In this document: positions 33,251 through 43,886 of the stretch, piece after piece
Position numbering within the stretch: the stretch's first letter is position 1
Layout of the letters: each line of letters begins with the position of its first letter
Assembly: GCA_033558025.1 (NCBI GenBank)
Contig: JAUCEF010000005.1
Span: 7,254,001 to 7,318,000, forward strand
DNA from: Phytophthora sp. 'mugwort'
Lineage: Eukaryota; Oomycota; Peronosporomycetes; Peronosporales; Peronosporaceae
Direction of reading: 5' to 3'
DNA length: 64,000 nt
Notes under the pieces: model-generated
What the model was told of the DNA's origin: nothing
Databases searched by the model: none
What the model saw: the letters and a program-made list of their open reading frames with translations, nothing else
Program-made: the position numbers and the translations under genes

Positions 33251-34766
33251 TTGTTCAATAAAACCCACGATGCTTCTTGGAGAGATGGCACCGAGCTTCG
33301 GCACGCCCTCTTGTCATCGATCATATTTAGCGGGCTACCAACGCCGCAGCAGCCAGGCGTCTCCAGCGGTGGGGCCTTGGTGACCCGAGCACACAACTAT
33401 CTAACCGGACGCCGACAATAGCAGGGCAACAATATTTCCAGAACGAAGTGAAGGTGATTCGACTACGAATGCTATGGATCATATTGTGCAAACTCAAGTG
33501 CGCACTTTGCCTCGAGTAACTGCCGATATGATGAAAAGTATTCATCATTAGCTATTTTGACAAAAGTAGATAATCGAAGCTGTACTTATCTTTCAACAAT
33601 TACTCACGCTTGTTGCATCTGCTACCTCTTCAATGTGTTGCACCTAGCTCTGTAGCACATCTAACGCTCGGAAAACCAAGACAGTTCATCAGCATCAATT
33701 ATTTGTTAATTTAATGGCAAAAAGAGCGAGAGCACTCCACGTCTGCACGAGCTACGGGCTTGTCCTTGTTTGCGATGGGAAGAAGAAAGAAGTCTGGGGA
33801 CTGATAGAGATGAGAAGAGTGCTATGAGGATGAGTAAAAAAGGAAAGTGAGATTGAGAAGCATCGGTGTACGTAGTAAACCTGAGGGAAAGCTAGCCTAT
33901 AGGCCTCTAATACCCAAGCAGACCACTACGGCTCGCACGGATGTGCGATCGGAGGTAGTAGGACTCGTCCCACTAGCGACACTCATGTCTTTTTGCTCGT
34001 TCGTTTTACCCCGCAGGGTCTCGGCCGGAACTTCCTCCACAGTCCACATCGAAAGTCATCAACGGCTTCATTTCTTCAACTTCAAACTAGATAACCGTTG
34101 CGCCGCATCGACACTTCAGTACGTGTGGTATCGATGTCGTAGCCACAATAGTACAATCCGTGCTTAGCCACAGCCGAGCACCAGCTACAATACGACACGT
34201 ATGGCAGAAACCACAAATAACTGGTTTTATCGTCCTCTTCAAGAAAAAGTAGAAGCTCCACGTGAAGCCTCAGGATCTTCTCCATACTCGTGCCAGATTT
34301 GTCCAGCTTTTCCTTCATGTTAACTCACGGCAAGTGGTGATCGTTCTACCGCATGTGATTGTGTACTGCACGCCAAGTACATGTGTACATGTACTTGGCC
34401 GTGACGAATAAAGGAAGGTACTCTAATATTATTTGAGAGTGGGTATTGTGACCGACTCGACAGTTGTACCTCCGAACAAGCAAGAAACGGTCTGGACCCT
34501 AACCCGAATCTGGACGGATGCCAGCGCATACGGATACACACGTCCAAATGAACCACTCATCGGCCCTGTTCACACTGGGAGTTCCGGCAAAAAAAAACTA
34601 TACCGGGCGAATCGGCTACCATCAGCGTTTATGTTCTCCTTAGCAGTTGAGGTGTTCCCACTGAGCTATGCTGAAGTTAACATATTTGATAGGGTACATA
34701 TCAGATTTTGAAGGCTTATTATGGAAAATGCATTGGCCTGACGGCCTTCATTTATGCGGTGGAACG
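33251..34766. other. Gene-free region between pogo-like relic and Harbinger relic
   Basis: About 1.5 kb with only short random frames. The one clear structure is the 28-bp inverted repeat at 34372-34399. Confidence 0.4.
34372..34399. repeat. Perfect 28-bp hairpin
   Basis: GCCAAGTACATGT and its exact reverse complement are separated by GT. It has no adjacent gene and may be a terminus or subterminal structure of a decayed element. Confidence 0.7.
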
Positions 34767-35544
34767 ATGACAGAGGAAGGAAGCGTGGGCAAGGCATCAG
34801 AGAAGAAGAATATGCCAACTCGGGGTAAAGCTTGGGAAGACGACGAGGTGCAATTACTATTTTTCAGCATGGAAAGCGGCGTCCTTGCAAAAACTGCCGG
34901 TCAGCTCGACGTCCAGATGCTAGACCAGGTCATTTACAAAAACCACCTACTAGCCTTGCGAAGCTAGAGGTGGTCGCTACGGGTAGGACCCTGCTAGCCC
35001 CGGAAAAAGTTTAGAGCAACCTGCGCTAAAGAAGGTGCGGAGGGTGGGCTCGACGTGAGCTCCAAGAATGTTCGACCCCGTTCTCTTCGCTCGACGGAAG
35101 ACAAGACGGCATCGCTGAAGCAATCGTATACGCTCCTCTCTGACCACACTAACAGCTCGCTCGTAGGTAGCACTGGACGCCCAGCTTGGTTCGAAATGAG
35201 TAAGGAGGAGCGTGCCTCGATTCTAATAAAGTGGAAGCGTAGCTTTCAGTGAGACGTGCTTTACACTTTTGATGGACATCTTCGAAAACGATCCTTCTGT
35301 TGCTTCAACTGCTGGTGAAGTGGCCTCGGGCTCCCAAAAACGAATAGTCGGGGAAAGTGTACAAGGAGGCTCTGCAAAAAAGAAAACTAAGGTCAATGAT
35401 CTAGCATATATTATGCGGGGCATTATGGACGGAGCCGTGGAAAGCATGCGTGCTATTGCCTCAGAGGATCGAGAAAGATTTATCCAGCTTAAAAAAGAAG
35501 AGAACGAGAAGAACAGAGAGCTATTTCGGTCGCTATTTCGGTAG
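34767..35544 (+). pseudogene. Broken Harbinger partner ORF (Myb/SANT-like DNA-binding protein)
   Basis: Two open stretches are visible. The first, from 34767, has RGKAWEDDEVQLL, a Trp-anchored first helix like the Myb/SANT-type proteins encoded beside PIF/Harbinger transposases. The last, 35269-35544, ends in a Lys/Glu-rich helix (RERFIQLKKEENEKNRELFR). In between, frames change and stops occur (GRTLLAPEKV; STGRPAWFEMSKEERAS). The convergent arrangement with the transposase at 35755-36640 is that of PIF/Harbinger elements. The SANT call is weaker than the transposase call. Confidence 0.5.
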
Positions 35545-35754
35545 AGATTAGTATTGAAACGCTTAAAGCTTCACTCAGCTAGCAATTCTAACCGAATTGA
35601 AAAAAAATACATCCACCGCAGCAATCCATCCCTTGTCGTTCCTGCAGGCGTCTGTGCCATGCCGCCACCTTGGCATTGATATACAAATAGTTGGCATCGT
35701 AATAGGCCTTGCTCTTCCGTTCTTCTTCCGGGTCCCCCAAAGCTTGTCACCGTA

Positions 35755-36640
35755 CTATATCAAGAAGTTATGCAAGAGGCATAGCGACATAATGACTGAA
35801 GGAACCGAATCGAGATTGTTCCGCGCCATTTCGATAGGTTGGCCAAGCAATCGCCACATTCCCTTAAGAATACCAAACGAACACTCGACTGTGTATCTCA
35901 TTCCCGCTAGTTTCTGGTTCAGACGAGCAACCACTACGTCTGCTTGTGCTTCTGCACTTTCGTAGGTCGTTACCACATATTTGGAGTTTCCATAAGCTGA
36001 ATCAACTCAGTAGATAGAATGGTACACGCTCGCACGTGTACCAGCCCACCTGCATGGCAGCCGCGCCTTCTGGCCCTCCTGCCACACGAAATAGCCCCGT
36101 GTCGCCGCCAGAGCTCACTGTTGTTGAATAATCGGCTGTCTTCAACCGAGCCAACGAATGTCAACATCGAGAAAACAGCGCTTGATGTCGACCGCAGCGC
36201 TCATGTTGAGCGAGTAAGAACACTTTCTGTTGTAAAACTTGTGGCTCTTTGGAACTGTGTGATGGGAATGTGACAACCGTCGATCGCAGCAACGCAACCA
36301 GGCAGCCGATGTGAATGCTCAAATTTTCTTGACAGACGCAGCAGGTCAGCACGCATCTCTGGAAAGCAAATCCAGTTCTCCATTCGTGATACGATCGATT
36401 CACTAACGCACTTGATGATTCCAGAAGCTGTGCTCCGACCGATGCCAAACTGATCGCTTCTCTACTGCAAGGAGCTTTCGTGACCAGTGTAGTAGAGAAA
36501 TATACAGCACAGTTTCTCGGCGGGACATCCACGGAGAAATCGATCGTTGTTGTCCAGACTCGAACCTTGTTTATGGTGTTCAGTGCCGCCACCACCTTAT
36601 GCCACGACTTCATTAGTGTAATAGTGACAATATACCAAAT
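35755..36640 (-). pseudogene. Degraded PIF/Harbinger (HARBI1-type) transposase
   Basis: Pieces in order on the minus strand: FGIGRSTASGIIKCVSESIV, then AAIDGCHIPITQF carrying the first catalytic Asp, FVGSVEDSRLFNNSELW carrying the second, and YTVECSFGILKGMWRLLGQPIE carrying the Glu, which together make the DDE_Tnp_4 signature of HARBI1. At least three frame changes separate them, so the gene is dead. In GSVEDSR the His of the usual GSVHDSR is replaced by Glu. It converges on the partner ORF at 34767-35544. Confidence 0.8.
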
Positions 36641-39600
36641 CCAGGAAACTCAACTGCAACATTGGTTTCTGCCAAAGCCGAGTGCTTCCTTTGGAGGGCA
36701 GTAACCTTCTTTAACGCTCTCGTGAGAAGGTCTTTGGTCCGAATGCGCGAGGTTTCGGACAGACTTAATAGCACCTTGCCAGAGGGTAGCTTGTCAAATC
36801 GGTGGGCTATAGGGGGTTCCGTTTTTTTCTTCAAATACAAACAATTTGAATTGATTGAGATGGTCTACGCATGTGGCGTAAGTTGCTTCGCGGGTGAGGA
36901 GGTCCATGATTGACGAAACGTTCAGCTGCTTGTCGTGGAGCTCCGAATCATTAATCGCCATCCGAATTGCTAGATTTCGCTTTGCCGTTTTGGCCTTCGG
37001 TTTCTGTTTCGGGCTTCCGCGAGCTTTGACCAGTCTTGCTATCTCGAGTCCAACATCCTCTATATCAAGCGGCGCGGCGGAAAGCATTTCGGTCCTAATC
37101 GTTATCAACTGTTCCACCGACCTACCGACTCGCCCGACTCCGTCGACTGACCAACGCGTACTCCAACATTGTCCATGGACAGCTCGAGTGTTGACGACGG
37201 CGCCAAGTTTATAGAAGGCGGCTGCGATGTGTCAATAGAAGGAATCCACTGCTGGCTATAACATCTCCATTGCTGGTTTGTCGCCATTGTCGACCCTCTT
37301 CCAACGTTGATGGGTTCTCACCGTCAATTTGTATGATGGAGAGCTCGTCAAACCGCTTTGTTTTGATGATCGTAGGGACTTTCGTCGCAACGCGGAACTC
37401 AGGCATCCCCAAAACACTGCTCACGGACTCACAAATACTTGTGGCAAGATGATTAGCCTCACGTAATTTTCGGTTTGGATCCCAGGAGTTCTTGGATCGG
37501 GGAAAGAGCACTCACAACAAATGAATTCAGCGAAATTTTCACGGGTAATTGAGACTCGTTCATAGTTGCTAAGAGCCAACGCGGATTCAGCAGCTAGCTA
37601 GGTATAATCGTCTCCATTCCTAGGCTTTTTAGGGTGTAATATACGTATCGGCACGGCCGAAGCCGCGTACTCTTGAACAAACGCCAGAAGTCCCCTGTCG
37701 ATTTGCTCACGGTGTACTCCACACATGGCTCATCAGACAGTTTCTTGACGGAATCGTTCTTAGTTAAAAACAAGGCTAGAAATGCCTTGTAGAAAGTGTA
37801 GATCGCTGACCCAGGTGCATATGGATTATGCTCATGAATTAGCCTGCACACATGCACGTTAACCAAGTTAGCAACATCTCTCTGTCATAACCTTCATGGT
37901 AGACCAATGCAACCTTCGACGCTCGATCATACAGCATCTGTTCCGCTTAGTTCTGATAAACTATTATGGTCGCCAAGCGCTCGTCCTGCCCGGTCGATGG
38001 CTTTACAACTTCTTTCATGTGCTTCCATGACGACCCCAATCCGCTGTTGGTGTTATTCCCGACGTGACGGCGTTCTGCGCTTGTAGGGTGACAGTTATCC
38101 CAAATTTTGGTGAAATATGATTCAAAAGGGTGGATAGTGTCGTCCGTGTCACCCACTACACCGACTGCACCCGGCGCCACACCCAGGTCGGTATCTACTT
38201 GATCGACTGCCACCGTCTCCATATTCTCGCCACAAACTACTCGACCCAAACCAATTGGGGTCAAATGTTTCAAATACCGACGATTCTTCTCCTACTCACC
38301 CTCACTTCGCGCATACACTAACCTATTCACCACAGATCGCAGATATGACTTCTATTAAGAAGAGAACGCGTAGTCTGCACAGGCAATCGCTTCGCGCAGG
38401 CACTTCACGACATAAAAACACAACAGCACCCGCACGTGCGGAAGTGCGGCCTTTAAAACTCCGATCTCCGTGAAGTCATGTCGACGATGACACACTACAG
38501 CTTTGTCCACCTGAATTATTTTCTTGAACACCTAGATATCCGCCATGCATTTGGTTTACAGGGTGATACAAGCGCCAAATGACTGACCATCTCAAATAGT
38601 ATCGTTAGTAAGCACACAGTCGCATTCATTCACCAGCGAAACGAACCCTTCCTTTGGCAGCTCGTTGCACGTAGCTGTGTCCAATATTTCATGACTCGGG
38701 GCCGAACTGGCGCGTCCAACGCTTCAGTCGCTGAGCGCATGACGTGGAGTCCCTTTCATGTTTGTTTAATTTTCGAATCAGATTATCTACGAGGAACTTC
38801 AGGATACTCTTTGCCTTTGCCCCAGGTTTTCGGAGCGAGTCGACCATATCCAGAGTACGGTCGTCCACTGACATTCCATTAGCTGCATATTGCTTATAGA
38901 GCCGCAAACCAAGCCTGTGATTGTGCGTGAGAAATGTCTTGTCACACAGACCGCAAACTTGGACGGCGGATTGGTCACTTCCCAAACACATACGTTGAAC
39001 TAGCCACACATATTTCCAAGCTAGATAGAGCCACCAACGATCACCACAGATTGATGTGACTGACTCACGATCACGACAGACTAATGTGGCCAACTCCTCT
39101 GTACTTTGCAGTCCATCGGTCGAACTTCCTGCCGTGGCCGTTTGACTTGTCCGCAGTTTCTGTACTTGCCCCGTGCGTGCAAATTTTAAGGTATTCGCGT
39201 TCGTCTCCCATTCATCCGGGATCAGCGCCGAGCGAAGAACTCCGTGCTGCTTTAATCGCCTTGTTCCGATCCGCGACACTTTTGGAAGATCGTTTGCGAA
39301 ATATCTATACCAGAAAGCGCAAAGGTAGTGCACATCAACGCCATACACATCGCCATCGAGCTTACCTGAAACGTCTTCCTTCTGATAGCCGTCCAGATAT
39401 GTGTGAAACTCTTCCCACAACCCAAATTACGTCTTCTCAGAGTCAGAGCATCGCACTCAGCGGCATTCGCCGGCACCAGGACCTACACTCGACTTGCTTC
39501 CGACCCGGACGCATCGCTGGGGTCTCCCATGCACCAACTGGAGTCACCCGACTCGCCCGAGACCTCTTCTCACCCGATTCGACTTCCCAGCTGGCGTCCG

Positions 39601-39715
39601 CGCCCTGGTCGTCTTCGCCGGCGCCCGAGACCTGGTCGTCGCCACTGTCGTCGCCCCGGGCATCATTAGCATTGTCCAAGGTTGATCGTTTTCGCGGCCG
39701 CAGCGTTTTTGCCAT
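36620..39715 (-). pseudogene. Degraded MULE (Mutator-like) transposase
   Basis: ATG at 39715 begins an acidic N-terminus (MAKTLRPRKRS). Next come LWEEFHTYLDGYQKE and, at the end of the frame closing at 38689, QVCGLCDKTFLTHNHRLGLRLYKQYAANG and DMVDSLRKPGAKAKSILKFL. Further down in shifted frames are HDFTEIGVLKAALPHVRVLL (catalytic region), the HVGNNTNSGLGSSWKHMK block, a SWIM-zinc-finger-like TRLRPCRYVYYT, and a helical C-terminal region (37209-37511 and about 36794-37117). This order is typical of oomycete MULE transposases. Several stops and frame changes show decay. The 3' limit is uncertain because it abuts the Harbinger transposase. Inverted repeats were not identified. Confidence 0.75.
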
Positions 39716-40763
39716 GCTCGGCTGGCCAGCTTTCTTCCCCCCCCCCAATGGTTCCGGGATAAAACCGACGAAGCCGGAGTGTTCACAGTGCACCCGCCTC
39801 CGTTGTAGCCGTGTCTGGGTATACGGAAGATGCACATATATATAATGCGAAAATACCCCCAGCCCAACACCAGTGGGTATTTGAACGGAAATGATCACAC
39901 GTCGTTTGGACACAAGGCATCGAAGGTGAGGAACCGACCTGCCCTTGTCTGGGTAAGTGTATTCTAAACTGGTTGTGTTCTCGCGTGCTACCTAGAGGAG
40001 ACGACAGACACCAACAGGAAGACGAGGTCTGGCTTCAAGACCTCTTCCAGCCAGCCGCTGCACTCACCAACGCGCCAAGAGAAGCACCATCGCTGCTCCC
40101 AAAGATACACGCAACAACGAAAAGGGGAACCAGGGGGTATCTTGAGCGGCAGCATGGTCGAGGGCATTGCGGCTGTCAGTGCCGTAGAGGAAAGCGAAGC
40201 GGTCAGGAACGCAGCCAGCACCGTAACTAATGACTGTACGGTAGATGGCAGCGCGGCGAAAGGCTATGCGCCCTGTAGACGGTTTGCGAAAGGCCGAGCA
40301 GTTAACAAGCGTATGAAGGAGAGCGGCTCGGAGCCGTCTGCATTGGAGAGCATTGCGATGGTGGACATCAGAGAGGAGATTGACGAGGCCCGTGAAGACG
40401 GAGTGAGAGAAGTGGTGGCTAGGAGGGGTGTCTGTGATAGTTCTGGTTCGAGAATGCTACACACAGGCCCGACGATAAAAATTTCCAGCAAGGATCGTAC
40501 GTATTGTTCTGGCTGGTTGATGTAAATGTCGCCTCTAACGATGAGTGCTCCTCTGTCTGCTATCTGTAGTGTGAAATTAAAAACAGTACTTTTGTTGCAC
40601 GAGCTTTTGCTTCGCTAAGAGCAAGTACAAACATCGAGAAGGTTTATTCAAAACACTGGATTGTTGCTGTGCTATTCCATTGTATGTTTCGGCTTCATGT
40701 CAACGTTAGAAGCCAGGTGCAAGATTTTGCGTAGCTGACACTGGCGGAGTTTTATTTTTTAGT
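39716..40763. other. Region between MULE and Ulp1 relics, with an unassigned frame
   Basis: Contains the 5' flank of the MULE and an open frame at 40142-40525 (+, SGSMVEGIAAVSAVEESEAV..., Ala/Glu/Arg-rich) that looks protein-like but is unidentified. It may be the decayed N-terminus of the Ulp1-type gene that follows on the same strand. Confidence 0.4.
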
Positions 40764-41566
40764 AAATATACTGACGATGAGGAGTTCTACAAGACCTTCA
40801 GAATGCCGACACGCGCATTTGGAAGTTACTGGATATCATCGAGACCGATCTCATACCAAAGCAGACAACCTGCTGCATCCCTCTATCTTCGGCGATTCGA
40901 CTTTCACAAGGACGCTGAATTTGAGGCGAAGCTGGACAACATACCTACTTTTCTGGACAGGTAGGATCAGATCATGAAAGCCAAACCCGACAGCACTAAT
41001 CGGATGCGTTTATTTGCTTCTAATAGACGAACATACTCGATTTGGATGCAAGTTCCAGCTCACTGAAGCTGCAATGATGAGGGGATGGCGAACCGTTTCG
41101 CTCTACGGGACGACGTCATGGTGGTTGAGCCTACGGGTTGGGGCCATGTGTCGAGGGAATCAATCGCCATAACTGGTGACATTTTCAAGAGCGTTCGAAG
41201 ACACCGACAAGGATCACATATTGATACCGATCAACTGCAACGGCAATCACTGGTGTGCGAACATGGGCAACTCGAAACGAGCACTATCAAAACATTCGAT
41301 CCGATGCAATCAAGCTAAATCCTAAACGTGCCCGTGCCATCGATTGCACAACGTGTCATGCCATATCTGTCTCCAAGGGATGGACGATACTGAGTGGAGC
41401 AGTAAGCGTCGGGGATGGGTGTCCAAGTCGATAGGTATAATTGCGGTGTCTACGTTCTGCTCGCATTCGAGATGTTTTGCGGATCTGAAGATGTCGGCGA
41501 GCTGAGCAAGAAGGCTCTGCAATACCTGCATTATCGCTATCTTCTCACGCTTATAAACAGATGATT
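40764..41566 (+). pseudogene. Decayed Ulp1/C48-type cysteine protease of transposon origin
   Basis: In alternating frames on the plus strand the order is DDEEFYKTFRMPTR, WKLLDIIETDLIPK, then near 41210-41280 DHILIPINCNGNHWC with the catalytic His, and near 41430-41560 YNCGVYVLLAFEMFCG with the catalytic Cys followed by KKALQYLHYRYLL. NGNHW and CGVYV are hallmarks of Ulp1-like (C48) proteases, which in oomycetes are often carried by mobile elements. Several stops and frame shifts show it is not functional. How far upstream the gene extended is unclear. Confidence 0.65.
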
Positions 41567-42418
41567 CATGTCAGATTCTGAACCGGTTCAATGTTGTGTT
41601 GTGGCCGATCCCAGTCTTGCTATCTTCACTCACCATGACCTGAGAACTGCCAGAAAATTGTCAACCTTCCTTAACCGGACTATACATATTACATACTTAA
41701 GCGAACGCCATCAAATGATGACATCGACTGTCTCTCCTTTTAGTCGATCACAATCGGAAATTCATCAGTCGCATTTTGCCTCGTCTAATGTTGCTCCAGT
41801 ACGTCACAATAACGCGTGCCAAATTAATTTATTTATTTCAAGCATTCGATGGAAGTAATCGCCAATGCTGGTCTACATCGAAGTACGAACTGATTTCCTT
41901 GGGTGAAAACACAAACAGACAAAATGGAACCTCGACACCTTGAATGGCCAAAAGTACCGTTTCACCTCTTTAACGAAGGAAGGGGTCAAATTGGAAGGAG
42001 GCTGCACACAATCGAGCAGTTGCAATACTTGGCGAAGAGTTGTTTGGTGATCCGGCCACAAACATAATTAATGTATCCATTGCACCCTTGAAGCTACCCC
42101 GCCACTCGAAAAAAAGTGCTGACAGCGAAGACAATTGTCTGGGAAATATTTTCGATTTCACCACAACACTTAGGATATTATCATAATTGTTCGGGCTTTG
42201 GACCGCGAACCGAACAAACGCAAATGTGAACGCCCTCAAAACAGCATAATGAAGCTAGACAACAGTAAACCTTCTATTATGACGTTTTCTCATTCCCATA
42301 AAGCCACGGCAGCAATCACAACAAAACCGATAGTACTGTAAACACCGTAGTGTACAACAAATTTTTTTTTACCCATAAAACCGTATCCGCGGGTTGCACG
42401 TAAAGAGCCGCTTTTCGA
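41567..42418. other. Gene-free region
   Basis: About 850 bp with no homology that can be named. Short minus-strand frames near 41873-42239 (SPNNYDNILSVVVKSK..., SSPSIATARL) may be more decayed coding sequence. Confidence 0.35.
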
Positions 42419-43321
42419 TTATCTTGGGAAATTTATGCAGACCTGATGTTCGACGTTACACACGGGAGCACAAAGCAAGCCACTCCCACTAACTAAGGTT
42501 TTGGATGGCGGCCGTGATGTCTTGAAGCACTCTTCGCTTTCGATGTGGCTTGGAAGCCTCCCTCTCGAGGGCTGCCGGACGACGTTCGCTCTTTTGGTTG
42601 GCGGCTCGTTGAGCCGCCTGTGCGTTTTGCGCAGCGATCTTTCCTTCAGTCTCGCGTTTGGCGGCTTCGGAGCGTTGTGCGACCGGCGAGCGTTCAGTGC
42701 CGCTACGTCCTCTACGCGCATCGCTCGTCGTCAGATCACCAGCTCCTGTTTCGCGGCTTGACGCATCGCCGCCTTCATGCAGTCCGCTTCGAGGCTCTTA
42801 GTGTATCGGCGAGGCGGCGCGACTCCGTGTCCTGCGCACGCATGGTCTTGAGTTCTGCATGGGCGTTGAACGACTCACGCATTTCAGCGCTAGTCAAAAG
42901 AACCCCTCGGTCATCGACGGGGTTACAATGAGCCACGCGTTAAAGCCTTCACCTGCGGGATCATCAGGTTCTTCGCGTGGAAGGCAACCACATTCAGTGC
43001 AGCAAGATCCAAGCCTTGGCGCTACAAGCTTTGCTTCTGACGGTTGGTAAGCTGTAAATCAAATTCCGATATTTCTAGAGCTGCGTAATGAGGGAGCTGC
43101 TTCTTGTGCTGGGTCGAGACAATCATTTTCAGCATACTGTCAACATTGGCAAATGCACCGGCTGCCGCCCCCGTTTGGTATGCGTATCGACGAGGCCGTG
43201 ACTCCCACGCCGCTATAGCCTCTCTTTCCACTCCGGGGATGGTACCCGCCGCTTTACGGATTAATAAGCCGTGCATCACGGCGTCCACCGCCTGCTCCCA
43301 CGGTGGCTCAACTTTGGCCAT
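42419..43321 (-). pseudogene. Decayed ORF of unknown, probably mobile-element, origin
   Basis: Minus-strand frame from ATG 43321 (MAKVEPPWEQAVDAVMHGLL ...) is open for 99 codons. After several stops and frame changes, Ala/Arg/Lys-rich helical sequence continues (MKAAMRQAAKQELV, then VEDVAALNARRSHNAPKPPN) to 42419. Composition is even along the stretch, so it was probably one gene. I do not recognise the family; its place between transposon relics suggests mobile origin. Confidence 0.45.
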
Positions 43322-43886
43322 TTTAAAGAGCCCACAGCTCCAATCCTAGTGATGAAAGTCGGGATCTAAAAGCGGGAGCGGACTCGGTGCTATCTGCTTT
43401 CACGGCGTGAGCGCTCTCTCGGAGCTTGTTCCGACGTGAAACACACGGAGAAATGCGCGCGCAAAAACCTTCTTCTCGAAAAGACGTCTTGTTTTTTAGT
43501 ATGGATCAGGTGACTCCTCTTAAAACCCGGCTTGATGTATGCGCCCCACGTATACCCTCTCCTTTTTCATGCAGCTGGGGCTTCCTCTATGATGACTTTG
43601 GCTGCAAATACATTATAATTCAAAATGTTATTATCTAAAATGAAATATAATTGTTTCTGTTTATTACAGTTGCGGTAGTAATAAATAATAACGCCTGTCG
43701 AAACGGAGGTGTTTTTACACAAATTATGGACTCTATCTTCAACGTGCATCTTCGAAACTTTTTATCGATTTTTACTTAGATCCCCGTTCTTGATGAACGT
43801 GATTCAGCTATATGAGCAAGAAACAACCTCGCAAGCGAAAAACTTACAGAAACATCACCCTTCACATCACAGTAGTCTGGGAAAGC
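43322..43886. other. Gene-free region 3' of PLD copy 2
   Basis: About 560 bp, partly AT-rich, with nothing recognised. Confidence 0.35.

Noticed and set aside
39084..39913. Long plus-strand ORF (253 codons), Pro/Ser-rich
   Set aside because: It is opposite the N-terminal part of the MULE transposase, which has recognisable motifs on the minus strand.
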